Source: Ficedula albicollis
Lineage: Eukaryota; Chordata; Aves; Passeriformes; Muscicapidae
Direction: 5' to 3'
DNA: 64,000 nt
Assembly: GCF_000247815.1 (NCBI RefSeq)
Contig: NC_021693.1
Span: 805,089 to 869,088, forward strand
In this document: in pieces, positions 17,401-33,313 of the stretch
Numbering within the stretch: position 1 is the first letter of the stretch
How the letters are laid out: every line of letters begins with the position of its first letter
Position numbers and translations under genes: made by a program
Notes under the pieces: model-generated
Seen by the model: the letters and a program-made list of their open reading frames with translations, nothing else
Told to the model about the DNA's origin: nothing
Databases searched by the model: none

Positions 17401-17647
17401 AATAGGGACATAATTGGGGGGTTGAGATTTGAGTTTTTAAGATTTTTGCTATCTGGATACAGGGATGTCATCTGGTAAGGAGATACTGATACTGAGAGAT
17501 ATACTGATATAAATACTGGTACTGATACTATCTTCATTCTCTTGGGATTTTTCAGCAACAATGAATGTTGATGGCTGTGCCAGTGCTGGGATTCCAAGCA
17601 TTTTGGGCCTTAAAATCTGTCAAGAACTCATTGCAACTGGATCTTGA
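14494..17647 (+). CDS. GKN2: Gastrokine-2, complete (184 residues)
   Basis: Secreted BRICHOS protein of gastric surface mucus cells; human GKN2 (TFIZ1, blottin) forms a disulfide-linked dimer with trefoil peptide TFF1. Coding exons: 14494-14505, 15052-15105, 15589-15720, 16201-16311, 17091-17244, 17556-17647; all have AG/GT borders, phases join, and the sum is 555 nt, so 184 residues, the human length. Residues 1-20 are a signal peptide (MKRF from exon 1, then TAVLICLGVFWAQTSA). The block [25 protein letters not shown] (66/67 junction) matches human [24 protein letters not shown]. BRICHOS cysteines are at 79 and 142, and a second pair at 162 and 176. Human mature Cys38, the TFF1 partner, aligns with Tyr56 here. 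The start is fixed by the leader exon downstream of a TATA box; AATAAA follows at 17783. Confidence 0.96.
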
Positions 17648-17782
17648 CGTTTCTGTTGCAAGGAAATGCCTTTTTGCATGTTTTAGTGATGGTAACCATG
17701 TTCTCCAGCTGGAACAGAACTCGGGTACAAGGCTCAACCTGCCTATCCAAAGCTTTGATGCATAACAAGCCTATGACAAACA

Positions 17783-17788
17783 AATAAA
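17783..17788 (+). terminator. Polyadenylation signal of GKN2
   Basis: AATAAA about 135 bp after the stop codon; a second cluster of overlapping AATAAA words follows at about 17803. Confidence 0.7.
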
Positions 17789-17849
17789 TAAATATAATGC
17801 TTTAATAAATAAATAGAATGCTTTGCCTGATTCTTCTACCCAAAATCAG

Positions 17850-19700
17850 AACGCAATGACAGTGGGCCTTGGGAGCTGCCCTGCAGAAAAGACAAATTTC
17901 CATTTGGTCCATTCCTGTGCTGGGGCTGCAGCATGGTCCAGACATTGGTTTGTGCTGCATAAAGAGAAGGAACACAAACAGAACAGATTTTTCCAGAGGA
18001 GAATTTCACTTTGGCATCAACATCCAGGTGTTGGCTCACCTTATGTAGGATGGCTGGGGGAGGGAGCAAACAGGTGAATGAAGATAAAGGGAGGGAGCAG
18101 ATCCACGCTACCCACATTTGCAAAGCAGCTTGAATTCTGCAGGGCCACTGGAGATTTGCAGCAGTTTGAATGAGTGGAACAAAGAGATTTTTGTTCTGGG
18201 TGTTTTCCAAGCCTGGATAGAGGACACTGTCCCGGCCCTAAAAAAATTGTACCTTGGAATGAAGTTTTCCTTTCACACAACTGGAGGGCACAAAGAGCTG
18301 TGACCACTTGCTGTGTCCCCCTCGTGCCTTTGTGTCAGGAGCTGGTGGGAACCCAGGATGGGGCAGTGCTGGGGCCCTGCCTGCTCTGGGGCAGATCCCA
18401 GGGAATGGTTGAACTCGCACATCCTTCCCTCCAGGGCTTGGAAGGAGTGTCTGTTGTGGGGATGAAGACTGAATGTTTACTGTTTACTGTAGCTTTGAGT
18501 GGCTGCCAGAGGGGAAGATATTCCTTTGGAGGAAAAATGCCCCAGGTCTGCAGTTTGTTATTTTCAAACAGGCTCCTGGTCAAAACACCTGCTGTTTAAT
18601 AAAAGAACATTTCATCACACAGTGAAGATGTTCTTTTAGATTAATTGTATCCACAACAGGCTGCAGGTTCTTGGTTGTCCAAAAAATGTTTCTGGAGTGT
18701 CAAACTTTGTTAATTATATCCAGGAATAGTTGTTCTATGTTCTGTGGACCATGAAACCAGCCTCAATAACCCATTATCTACCATTTAATTTTGAGTTAGG
18801 GAGGTAGAGTTCCCGGCCTTTCTCACAAATGAATATTGTTTCTAGATTTAGTTTGTAGTCTCACGGTATCAGTCAGGCCCGTGAGGAATATTTTTTTATG
18901 TGTTATGTTTGCATTTTGACCTCTGTGTTTGATAAATAAAGCTTCAGCTCTCCTCTACTCTCACAGCCCCTCCAATGTCCGGGTGTCCAGCTCATGGGAA
19001 ACGTCTGGATGCAGAATCTCAGGAGCAAATATGTTGTGGGGCTGCTGCACCTCTTGGGGTGCAGCTCCCAACAAAGAGAGGAGGGGGCACAGGAAGAATC
19101 ATAAACCACACAACCCATAAGGCCATGCTCTGATTCCCCCAGTTTTCCAAACACAGGAGAAGTTTTCCCTCTGTTCCCACAGGAGCACACGGATGGGCAA
19201 ATTGCAGCTCTGAATTCACAGCCCTTGAGCCTCGGCCTGTTGGTGTCACCAACAAAGATCATGCTAGAAAAGGCTGCAGAGCAAAGCAATTTATTCTCAA
19301 TTTAAAATAACTAATCACAGGGCAAACAGGAATGTACAGCCAGCTCTGAACAAACCAGAGAAAAGGACTTAGGCAGGAGAAAGAAGTTTCATATTTTATT
19401 TATATATACTCTATTTGCCCTTGCTATTTCCTGCCATTTCATTCTTTGTTGACTAGGCCACAGTTTACAATATGCTTTATGGACCTGTCCTGGACTATAA
19501 CTAATCTATTTTTTCTTATCTTGCAGGTGCTTGATATTACAACTGGACTACAGGGAAAGACCAAAGAGGTAAAAACCAGCAATAGCTAAAGTGTCCCCAA
19601 GGATCAGATCCAGCTGTTGACTGTGGTCTGAAAATGTCAGTCTCTAAATCTACCCTCTATCAGCAAAGGCTCTGCACTGAATGCCATGATATGAAGGAAA
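17850..19700. other. Intergenic, nothing recognised
   Basis: No coding exon with family resemblance on either strand. Ordinary mixed-composition sequence with short spurious open frames. Confidence 0.5.
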
Positions 19701-19702
19701 TC

Positions 19703-20150
19703 TCAGAATCAGGGAATTGCTAAGGTTGGAAAAGGTCATCGAGTTCAACCATCCCACGGTCACCACCAAACCACGTCCCCAGGTGCCACAGACACACTGA
19801 ACACTTCCAGGGATGGGGACTCCAACCCTGCCCTGAGCAGCTGTGCCAGAGCTTTACAACCCTCACAGCAAAGAACTTCACCCAAAATCCACCCTGAGTC
19901 TCCCCTGGCCCAGCCTGAGGCCGTTCCCTCTCCTGTCCCTGTTCCCTGGGATAAGATCCCAAATCCCCCCTGGCTGTCCCCACTGGGAGTTGTGCAGAGC
20001 CACAAGGTCCCCCCTGAGCCTCCTCTTCTCCAGGCTGAGCCCCTTCCCAGCTCCCTCAGCCCCTCCTGGTGCCCCAGCCCCTTCCCCAGCCCCATTCCTG
20101 TCTCCAGACATAGTCCAGCTTCTCAATGCCCTTCTTGCCACGAGGGGCCA
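19703..20150 (-). mobile_element. CR1 LINE 3' fragment
   Basis: Reverse CR1: TCAGAATCAGGGAATTGCTA tail, GGTCATCGAGTTCAACC, CCCCTGAGCCTCCTCTTCTC, CTCCAGGCTGAGCCCC. Located between GKN2 and BMP10. Confidence 0.9.
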
Positions 20151-22497
20151 AAAGCTGAATATACTAACATATTAAACTTCAATTCTATGAACCAGTTAAC
20201 TTAGAGATGCTCTGTCTGATATGAAACACCTGCTGTCCTAGAGCTCATTAGGTATCAGTATCTTTGTGGGTCATTTGCTGGCAGGGGATCTTTTTGCATC
20301 GTGATCCATGAGATTTTCCAGTGGAATGGGTGGAAAATCCCCACTGATTTCCATGGGAGGCACCCAGTGCCCAGCAGCCAATCTCAGGAACAATGGTGGG
20401 GTTGTGTTCTCAGTGCACAAAGCCCAGAGCTCGTCCCAAGAGCCGCCCAAGGTCAATGTGCAGGTGGATAAGGTGGAGCTCGTTGGCACTGGGCACAAAG
20501 GCAACACCTGGAGAACAGCACAGCCCCTGGGAATCTGCAGCAGGAGAGGGGCAGGGCTGCCCCGCTGGCACTGGAACCCAGAGCTGTCACTAAAATGAAA
20601 AAGGAGCCAGAGCACGAGCTTGGATCCTAAAAACACATTGGCTGGAAAAGTCTAGAGAGGGAAAAAGTGTCAGGATGTGATTCATCACCTTGAAAGTTAC
20701 CTGATCTTCCCAAGTGCTCCTCTCCTCCAAAGTAATAGGCACCTTCTGTTTAGTTTATCTAACTTCCCAGCCAGGCTTGTTCTGTAAAAAGCAGGGAATT
20801 TATTTCATTCAGATCACAGAATATTCTGAGCTGGAAGGGACACACTAGAGAGCTCAGTGGGAGTGTCTGGGTGTGCCTGAGTGAGTATCTGTGTGTGTGT
20901 GTGCACTGGCAGCTTCTGTAAATTGAAATAATATTTATTCCTGACTGGAATATCGAGATAATGCTGATTGTTTGCTTCCGACTTTTTTTAAAAAGCCTGA
21001 AAGGTATTTGAAGGCATTGCTGGAATCCAAGCCATGGCATTGTTGGATGCCACTGACAGCTAAAGCATGTCAGGCATCCAGGGCAGGCAGAATTAGCCCG
21101 CTCTGGTCACATCTCCACCTCTCTGCAGCTCAACCTTCCTGATCCCTGTGGGCAGGAAACCTCTGTGGTCCCTCACTGCCAAGGACATCAGATTTTCCAG
21201 TCACATTAATCCAAGATGCTTTTACCCCTGAGCCCATTCCCCTGAGAACCTCCCACCTCCCCATATTTCCCAGTGTACAGGAGCATTTACCAAGGTCAAG
21301 GTGTGACAACTGCACCACTGGTGATCCCTTCAAACACAGAGATTAATGTGGAAACTCTTACCCTGTTGAGAAATACCTTTTAAATGCAAGACATTTCTTA
21401 ATTAGGAGGAATGGCAGATTTTCGTGCATCTTGTCTGAGAGGTCAAAACAAGTTTTCCAGTTTGCATCAAGTCATGAAAGGGACAGTTTATTAATATTTT
21501 TCCCTTATGGGAAACATTCCCAGTAGCAGGGGAAAACTAAGCCACACTATAGAATTAAGCCTGCTAAATTAAATAGAAAATGGGTGGTCTGGGCAGGCCA
21601 GAGGTGTGAACGGGTTTCTTTATCTGCTGAGTCTTCCCACCTGTTTTTTGTAGTAACAAGGCACAGCCAGGAGAGGAAGAAAAATCACCCATTTAAGAAG
21701 ACCAAACTTTGCCCCTGAAGGTGTCTGTAACCACCACAAATCGCTGTGGTCAAGCACTGAACAACACAGCAAGATCCATGTGCAAGAGGAAAGAGGACAA
21801 ATTGCTCACTCCAGCTTCCATCAAGGTGCCTGATTTTAAACACTCAGATTATAAATTATCAGGGGGTGAGCAGGGTCTTGCACCATTACTTATTTAAAAT
21901 AAGTGAATGTCTTGGCCAATGAGCCAGGCCAGATTTCCAGGGAATACACCTCAGTCCTGGTGCACTTCTTTCTTTCTAGTCGAGGCAAGCACGGAGTGAG
22001 ATTTCCACTGTCCACTAGATGGCAAATGGTTCCAGCAGCCTCGGGAGCCGGGGTTTTCCGATGGCAGTCGGGACCCAGGTGGGTAAGTGAGATGTGCTGT
22101 CATTAGACTGGAAGAAACACCGACTGTGAGCTCAAAAATAATACAGATTTAATCCTGTCAACCTGTTCCCCAGGAAGTAAAAGCTGAGTTGGGATACAAA
22201 GAATTAGAATTCATTCTTTCAGGTTTCCAATCCAGTGGGATGTTAATTTTCACTTGTAATTATGCCCCATTTGGAGATTAACTGGACTACTTTTTGATTT
22301 CTTAATGATTTTATTTTTTTCTCTAATATATGTGTATATTTTTATATATGCTATTATATAATGAGACATTGCATGAGGTTTATCAATCAAATATTCCCAA
22401 GCGCTCCAGAAACACGAGCTGGAACATGAATGAGTGGAATCCTTTCCCCTTCAGAAAAGGGGGGCAGCAGCAGATGGGGGGGGCTCAGTGTGACAAA
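20150..22497. other. Intergenic, mostly unremarkable
   Basis: No gene seen. A very short CR1 3' relic is likely at 20812-20850 (ATTCTGAGCTGGAAGGGACA). Confidence 0.45.
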
Positions 22498-25160
<2,663 letters not shown>

Positions 25161-25179
25161 AAAGCCAGTGGTGCTCCAG

Positions 25180-26110
25180 GTCAGGAGGAGCTGGGCTGTC
25201 TCAGGTTCAGAATTCCCTGGATCAGGAGGAGCTGGGGTCTCTCACATTCAGAATTCCCTGGGTCAGGAGGAGCTGAGGTCTCTCAGGTTTAGGAATTCCC
25301 TGGATCAGGAGGAGATGGGGTCACACAGATTTAGGAATTCCCTGGATCAGGAGGAGATGGGGTCACACAGATTTAGGAATTCCCTGGATCAGGAGGAGAT
25401 GGGGTCACACAGATTTAGGAATTCCCTGGATCAGGAGGAGATGGGGTCACACAGATTTAGGAATTCCCTGGATCAGGAGGAGATGGGGTCTCTCAGGTTG
25501 AGGAATTCCCTGGATCAGGAGGAGATGGGGTCTCTCAGGTTGAGGAATTCCCTGGATCAGGAGGAGATGGGGTCTCTCAGGTTGAGGAATTCCCTGGATC
25601 AGGAGGAGATGGGGTCTCTCAGGTTGAGGAATTCCCTGGATCAGGAGGAGATGGGGTCACACAGATTTAGGAATTCCCTGGATCAGGAGGAGATGGGGTC
25701 ACACAGATTTAGGAATTCCCTGGATCAGGAGGAGATGGGGTCACACAGATTTAGGAATTCCCTGGATCAGGAGGAGATGGGGTCTCTCAGGTTGAGGAAT
25801 TCCCTGGATCAGGAGGAGATGGGGTCACACAGATTTAGGAATTCCCTGGATCAGGAGGAGATGGGGTCACACAGATTTAGGAATTCCCTGGATCAGGAGG
25901 AGATGGGGTCACACAGATTTAGGAATTCCCTGGATCAGGAGGAGCACAGATTTAGGAATTCGGTCACACAGATTTAGGAATTCCCTGGATCAGGAGGAGA
26001 TGGGGTCACACAGATTTAGGAATTCCCTGGATCAGGAGGAGATGGGGTCACACAGATTTAGGAATTCCCTGGATCAGAAGGAGCTGGGGTCTCTCAAGTT
26101 AAGGAATTCT
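25180..26110. repeat. 42-bp minisatellite, about 22 copies, two alternating variants
   Basis: Unit starts AGGAATTCCCTGGATCAGGA and ends either TCACACAGATTT or TCTCTCAGGTTG. Variant order is blocky: a run of the first type, then four of the second, three of the first, one of the second, then the first again. Because 42 is a multiple of three it leaves a long open frame (14-residue period), which is not evidence of a gene. One truncated unit near 25940 breaks the register. Confidence 0.95.
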
Positions 26111-26229
26111 CTGTCCTTGTGGCTGTCCAGCCTTCTCCCTTTCCTTCCTCTCCCTGTTTTTTTTTCCTTGATCATACAGGCTGTAATGCACTGCCACGTC
26201 TCTCCCCCTCCCTCCCCTCCCAATCAATA

Positions 26230-27084
26230 AATACCATCCTTTAATTTTCCAGTGACATTTGAAATGGGAATGGAGCCCCTGGGAAGAGCCATTTATGGAC
26301 AGGGAATCCAGAGCAGCCATGAACCAAGGCATACAGGAATAAGGACTTGGGCAGATGCAGGAATGGAAACTAATTTTAGTTATTCCATTGCAAGCTCATC
26401 ACACTGTCAGTGTCACACTCCTCTTTATCTCCCAGCTCACACCCAGCAGTTACCTCATGCCACAGCTATCTCCTGACAGGGACTGTTGTGGGGCATTTTT
26501 GCAATAATTCCATCCCTGTATTTTGGAAAACCTCAAATCACATGCTGTGGTTGCTACAGCAGTTTGCATCCCTCTCCTGCTTCCCTGCAATGGTGTGACT
26601 GAGGTCCCTAATTAGGGAGCACACTTGACCCAAAATGCCTGCAAAAAGAAAAAAATTATCAGAGAAACATTTTTTCACATTTTAAAAGAAGACTACTCTG
26701 CACTAACAATCTAATCTAAAAGTCATAATGAAATTTTTAAGGTATGGGGTGCTGAACCAAAACCCACATGAGTTTACAGGTGGGGAAGTAAGATGTGACA
26801 CTGTACAGCTGGCAGATTTCTTATCCCCTGGGGAACCATTCACACCCAGAAAACCCAGGGCACTCAAGCAAATATTGATCACCTTCTCCTGGAAAGGCTC
26901 CCCCTCCGAGGCTGCTCCAAGCCCCTGCTGAGGGCAGGTGTCCCTGCATCCCAAAAACAGGCTAAGGAAGGGTGAGGATACTCCAAAACACATTCCTTCC
27001 TGCCCAGAGGAGCATCAGCCCCTCTGGATCTCCTGTATCCCAACTTGGGCAGTCGGTTCAGCCCTGCCTCACTTCCCACCTCCA
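26230..27084. other. Intergenic, nothing recognised
   Basis: No gene or clear repeat seen between the two tandem arrays. Confidence 0.4.
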
Positions 27085-27435
27085 GCACCACTCTTGCCCC
27101 AGTAATCCTGCCCCAATGATCCTGCCCGAATAATCCTGCCCCAGTAATCCCGCCCCAGTGATCCTGCCCCAACAATCCCGCCCCAGTAATCCCTGCCCGA
27201 ATAATCCTGCCCCAATGATCCCGCCCCAGTGATCCTGCCCCAACAATCCCATCCCAGTAATCCTGCCCCAGTAATCCTGCCCCATCAATCCCATCCCAAC
27301 AATCCTGCCCTAGTAATCCTTCTCCCATTCCTGCCCCCATACTCCTTCCCCCCTTTCCTGCCCCCTATTCCATCCCCAACATTCCTGCCCCCCATTCCTT
27401 CCCCAACATTCCTGCCCCCACACTCCTGCTCTTGT
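27085..27435. repeat. Imperfect C-rich short tandem repeat
   Basis: Degenerate units of about 12-16 bp of the types CCAGTAATCCTGCCCC and CATTCCTGCCCC, becoming more C/T-rich to the right. Confidence 0.85.
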
Positions 27436-29310
27436 TGGCAGGAGGAGCCCTGGAGGTATCAGCTGGAGGAAGCAGTGGGGTGCCCCAGATTTTGGAGTCC
27501 CACAACGCTCAGGACGGACCCTGTGGATGAGCTGGGGGCTCCCAGGAGCCTGAGCCCTGCTGAGCCCTGGGGGCAGGTGGGGCCTCTCTGCTCCCTGGGC
27601 TGATTTTCTCCTCCAGTTCTTCCCTTCTCTTCAGGGGAGGGATCCTGCCCAGCCGTGGTGCCTCTCCAGCAGCAGCAGCAGATCTGGAGGAAGCTGGGGA
27701 GGGATCACCTGGAGCTCTGGCAGTGCCAGGGGCTCGTCCCCAGCACTGCCAGGGTCAGTGCAGAGCCCTGGGCTCGCAGCAGCCTCTGCTCCCACACCAG
27801 CTGCAGGTGAAGGGGGGATGAACAGCAGCTCCCTCAGACTGAGGGCCAGGAGACTTTCTGTGAGCTTTCTGTAACCCAGGCTGCCCAATGAGCCACCTCC
27901 TGCTGAGGAAATGGGGTCATTGTTGATGCTACAGACTGAAACATGGTTAAACCATGATGCTTCTTAATGTTCCCTCTCCAGCTACCTCAGGTGTGTCGTT
28001 GGATACCTCTGGGAACCAGGGAAAAATCAGCCTTGAAGCATTGCCTTTCTCAAGCTGCTCAAGCACAAGAATTTATAACAATGATTATATACCTGCAGGG
28101 TGCCTAAGAACCATGTGAGTGTCTCATAATGTTTTGCAGAGAGCACGTTTTCAAAGAGTGTTGCCTTCTTGGACCAACGAGGCTTTTTATTCTGTTTTGC
28201 ATGCATTACCCTATATATGAGTCTAGTGTTTCTTTAAATAAAATTGTCTCTCTCTTTTGCTTCTCCATTGCACAAAGAACTATGTTGCATTATCCTTTTC
28301 ACCGCTCTCCTGTAGCCTAAAATGCAACACAGGTGATCTAGTTAGCATTGATTTTTTGAGAGCAATTTCTTTCTAGGATACTTATTGTATGTGTAAATTG
28401 CAGTGCATATGGAGGGGGAAAAAAGGACAAACCATTTCAGTGACATGAACTAAAGCCCTTCTGTTACACAATTCAATTCAGAAAAAATAATTATCAGTGT
28501 CTAAAAATCATCAGCCTGCAGCCTAAGGAAACAGGAAGCTGCTTTTATGTCAGATGTGCTCTCTGGGTATTCCTCATCTGGCAGGTCCCCAGCAGGGTCT
28601 ACATGGAACAAGTCAGGAAACTCAGCACAAGCTGCTTTGTGTACAACCCCTGCACTCTGCCATTGTTCAAGGACTTATCAGAACCAGAGCGGAAATGTGA
28701 AAACACTTGGAATGTCTGAGCAGGAATTGTGCTCCTAATGAGCCACTGAGGCAAGATGACACTTGTGGGTGAGGAAATGTCAGATCCCTGTGCTCACAAC
28801 TGCTTTTTGCTTTACGCAGCAATGCCTGCAGGGTGGGAAATGACAGGTTCAGAACAAACCAAACGTGTCTGGGCTGAGCAGGGCTCAGGGAGGCCCCAGC
28901 CCAGCCCCTGTGCTGCTCCCAGCACAGCCAGAGCAGCTGAAATGATGCTGCTCAGAGCAGCGTTGGCACCCAGACATCCAGGGCTGCACCACAGGCGGCA
29001 GCTTAACTCACAGAAAAGGGGAACAAACCTAGAAACGCTCCTCTGGCTCTGGAGCTGCTCATCTGCATCAACAGAGTAACAGAGAATTTCACTCTGTCTC
29101 TGATCAAGGGCCAGCTGCAGACCCCAAAATACTCAGTGTGTTCATAATGAGAGAAAAGACTCAACTAAAAAACTCAGAGTGACACAAATGCTGAAGAAAT
29201 CTTTTTAAATTCAAAGCCTTCAGCCCTTAACCTCACAGAAATTCCCAATCCCTTTGAAAGGAGTTCCACAAATCCCAGTGCAGCAAGCAGCAGCTCTTAC
29301 CTCTTTAATT
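27436..29310. other. Intergenic, nothing recognised
   Basis: No exon or repeat with support on either strand. Confidence 0.4.
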
Positions 29311-29322
29311 AAATTTATATAT

Positions 29323-29402
29323 AGAAATAGAAATAGATAGAAATAGAAATAGAAATAGAAATAGAAATAGAAATAGAAATAGAAATAGATAGAAATAGAT
29401 AT
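29323..29402. repeat. AGAAAT hexanucleotide microsatellite
   Basis: AGAAAT units with two AGATAG interruptions at the edges. Confidence 0.9.
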
Positions 29403-29974
29403 GAAATGGGTGAAATCAGTGCATTTTTGAAATGAATATTGAAGCATTAAAAAAGGAAACACTCTGGAGGCACTATCACCCTCATGAAGAATGTCCTGCA
29501 TCACTGGCTATGACAAGCAGCCCCAAAGACTTTCCTTCCCTGAGTCCTTTAGGACTCACTGCTGTGGCGCATCAAAGAGTTAAGGCTGAGCCAACTCTCA
29601 GGGGTTTTAATGTTAACCTCACTTCCTGTGGAAGTAAAGACCTTAATTTGGTGATGAATCATCATCAAAAAGAAGACTGCACTTTTCTCTTAATTAACAG
29701 AAGCAACTGGAACTGCTCCAAAATTTCTCCATGACTTCTGTGCTCAGCTCTGGAAAGTGAAAATATTCAGAGATCAGCTTTTGATAAGGCTGTAGAGGAT
29801 TTATAGATAGCCATGAACTCCACAGTGAGGTCTAAATTAATCTTTCTAAACTCAAATATCTACTTCTAATGTGGTCTAGCAATAAAAGGGACCTTGATTA
29901 GCACACTTGTCCTCTAGCATCAGGTTTCCCATGTTCAGAAGAAGAAAAGTTGAATAAAATGAGGTAAAAATGGC

Positions 29975-30146
29975 ATGTCAGTGTCTGGCTCCCTGACAGC
30001 CATACTGCACAGGATTTTCACAAAAATGCTGATATTTAATTAAAAACATAGAGGATGACCATGTCAGTGTCTGGATCCCTACAGCCATACTGCACAGGAT
30101 TTTCACAAAAATGCTGATATTTAATTAAAAACATAGAGGATGAATT
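29975..30146. repeat. 86-bp tandem duplication upstream of BMP10
   Basis: Units at 29975-30060 and 30061-30146 differ at a few bases. The shared end (TGCTGATATTTAATT onward) is also the breakpoint of the larger BMP10 duplication. Confidence 0.85.
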
Positions 30147-30790
30147 CTAAACAGGCATGACTTGAGCATGGTTCTCATTGTTGTGGCTCTTTATGCTAGA
30201 TTTGGGCAAATGATGAAGGAAGAAAATTGCAGAGTTGGGTCAGCAAATCAATGGATGTGCTTAGACAAAAAGCAGAGTCCAGAAAACCCAGCAGGTGAGT
30301 GGTTTAGTCCTTGGGTAGCGTCCTTAGTGCAAGGAAAAGCTCTGCAGCACGAGCAGAAATGCCTCTTTATCTTGAGTGCTGAACCCCTCGGGGACAGGCA
30401 CTGAGCTCTGGCCACACTGCCAAAACAAGAGCACTTTGGAAAGTCTGTGGAGAGCAGGGAGATTGAAGTGGATAATGTCACCTGTGAACCAGAGCAATTT
30501 TTGCCTGCACACTGCTCGCATTTTGTTGAAATTTGCACATTAATGCAAAAAGCGCCATTAATTTTAGCACAGCTTTTTGCAAAGTCGTTTCTGTATTCTC
30601 CACACTGTGTGCCTGAGCTGTTTGAATTTATGTGAACCTGAAATCAGAACCTGTTGGCCTTTGGTGTTTTCAGCAATTTTTTATTTAGCAGTGCTGTGAC
30701 TAAACCACGTATAACTGTGATTTGCTGAGTCACCTATAAAGATGAAGGAAATGAAGATTTCCTGAACCGTTTGCAGACACTCCAGCCACG

Positions 30791-30860
30791 GAATCATGGA
30801 ATACCTCAAGTCAGAAGCGACCCAAGAGAATCACCAAGACCAGCTCCCTGGTCCTCAGAG
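30791..30860 (-). mobile_element. Probable CR1 3' relic (also in the second copy at 32612-32681)
   Basis: GGAATCATGGAATACCTCAA followed by AATCACCAAGACCAGCTCCC resembles the reversed CR1 3' end. It is present in both copies of the BMP10 duplication. Confidence 0.5.
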
Positions 30861-31492
30861 GATGTGATTCTCCTTGCTCACCCTGAGCTCTTCTCTGCAC
30901 CCAGGGCCTGGTGACTGTGCTGTGGTGGCACCAAGAGCTCTTCTCACGTGTTTTGCACTGCACAAGTACAGAAGAACGGAATTTTTCACGAAGAAATTCC
31001 TTTTTTAAATTTAACACAAACACCTGACTCTCAGATAGTTTTGAAAAGGGCAGAGGGAGCTGTTGTTTGCCCTTGGTGAGAAATGGGTGCACTTGGAGAG
31101 AGGCTCTATGGAATTTACGTGTTTGCCTGAAATCCGCGCGGATGGAAACGGTTCACACACGGCAGGCAAAGTCAGCTACCGGGAGGGAGAAAGGAAGGGC
31201 AGCTCCTCTCTGAGGAGAAACTTGTCCTATCTCTGAGAGTCCCGCACAGAATGTTTACAAAACGCTCATTAAGGGAGAGGGGATGGCGAGATAGCAACAA
31301 ATCTGGTGAGCAGCTTCCACTGGCCGAGATAAGAGAGGCAAGGCGGCCATAGAGGAGAGCGAGATCCAATTACCGAGACCTGGTTTTGGGGAGGGGGAAG
31401 GGGCAGACAGACAGGACGGATCACAAGCTTCAAGACAAGAGCTTCCAAACTTGTCATCCCTCTGTGACACAAGCCGCGCTCAGGCCGGCGGA

Positions 31493-31498
31493 TAAAAC
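31493..31498 (+). promoter_or_regulatory. TATA-like box of BMP10, first copy
   Basis: GGATAAAAC about 65 bp upstream of the ATG at 31559, in an otherwise GC-rich proximal promoter. Confidence 0.5.
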
Positions 31499-31558
31499 CC
31501 CAACCAGCCCTCACCAGAGCCAGAGCGCGGTGAGCGCGGCGGAGGCGCGGGCAAAGCC

Positions 31559-31892
31559 ATGGATTCTGTCCTTCTCCAGCTCTGGGCTGTCCTCTCCCTC
31601 CTGGTTCACCTTGCAGCCTGCAGTCCCATCCTGAGCTTGGAGCACTCTTCCCTGGAGGAAGACGTGCCTCTTTTTGATGAAATCCTCTCTGAGCAAGATG
31701 GGGTTGATTTCAACACGCTGCTCCAGAACATGAAAAATGAGTTTTTGAAGACGTTGAACCTCTCTGACATCCCCCTGCACGAGTCGGCCAAGGTGGACCC
31801 ACCAGAGTACATGCTAGAGCTGTACAACAGGTTTGCCACAGACAGGACATCGATGCCTTCTGCAAACATCATCAGGAGCTTCAAAAACGAAG
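31559..31892 (+). CDS. BMP10: BMP10 exon 1, first (extra) copy
   Basis: Encodes the same 111 residues as the exon at 33380-33713 and has an intact GTAAGAG donor, so a transcript starting here could splice straight to exon 2 and give the same protein. The second copy, having no acceptor before its ATG, would simply be skipped. It therefore duplicates the promoter rather than changing the protein, if it is real. Confidence 0.85.
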
Positions 31893-33313
31893 GTAAGAGC
31901 TGCTCGTCTTTGGGAGAAGTGGATAGAAAGGATGCTGATATTTAATTAAAAACATAGAGGATGAATTCTAAACAGGCATGACTTGAGCATGGTTCTCATT
32001 GTTGTGGCTCTTTATGCTAGATTTGGGCAAATGATGAAGGAAGAAAATTGCAGAGTTGGGTCAGCAAATCAATGGATGTGCTTAGACAAAAAGCAGAGTC
32101 CAGAAAACCCAGCAGGTGAGTGGTTTAGTCCTTGGGTAGCGTCCTTAGTGCAAGGAAAAGCTCTGCAGCACGAGCAGAAATGCCTCTTTATCTTGAGTGC
32201 TGAACCCCTCGGGGACAGGCACTGAGCTCTGGCCACACTGCCAAAGCAAGAGCACTTTGGAAAGTCTGTGGAGAGCAGGGAGATTGAAGTGGATAATGTC
32301 ACCTGTGAACCAGAGCAATTTTTGCCTGCACACTGCTCGCATTTTGTTGAAATTTGCACATTAATGCAAAAAGCGCCATTAATTTTAGCACAGCTTTTTG
32401 CAAAGTCGTTTCTGTATTCTCCACACTGTGTGCCTGAGCTGTTTGAATTTATGTGAACCTGAAATCAGAACCTGTTGGCCTTTGGTGTTTTCAGCAATTT
32501 TTTATTTAGCAGTGCTGTGACTAAACCACGTATAACTGTGATTTGCTGAGTCACCTATAAAGATGAAGGAAATGAAGATTTCCTGAACCGTTTGCAGACA
32601 CTCCAGCCACGGAATCATGGAATACCTCAAGTCAGAAGCGACCCAAGAGAATCACCAAGACCAGCTCCCTGGTCCTCAGAGGATGTGATTCTCCTTGCTC
32701 ACCCTGAGCTCTTCTCTGCACCCAGGGCCTGGTGACTGTGCTGTGGTGGCACCAAGAGCTCTTCTCACGTGTTTTGCACTGCACAAGTACAGAAGAACGG
32801 AATTTTTCACGAAGAAATTCCTTTTTTAAATTTAACACAAACACCTGACTCTCAGATAGTTTTGAAAAGGGCAGAGGGAGCTGTTGTTTGCCCTTGGTGA
32901 GAAATGGGTGCACTTGGAGAGAGGCTCTATGGAATTTACGTGTTTGCCTGAAATCCGCGCGGATGGAAACGGTTCACACACGGCAGGCAAAGTCAGCTAC
33001 CGGGAGGGAGAAAGGAAGGGCAGCTCCTCTCTGAGGAGAAACTTGTCCTATCTCTGAGAGTCCCGCACAGAATGTTTACAAAACGCTCATTAAGGGAGAG
33101 GGGATGGCGAGATAGCAACAAATCTGGTGAGCAGCTTCCACTGGCCGAGATAAGAGAGGCAAGGCGGCCATAGAGGAGAGCGAGATCCAATTACCGAGAC
33201 CTGGTTTTGGGGAGGGGGAAGGGGCAGACAGACAGGACGGATCACAAGCTTCAAGACAAGAGCTTCCAAACTTGTCATCCCTCTGTGACACAAGCCGCGC
33301 TCAGGCCGGCGGA

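Noticed and set aside
25168..25977. 269-residue open frame of a 14-residue repeat
   Set aside because: A 42-bp unit without stop codons stays open by arithmetic; there is no splice, promoter or family support.
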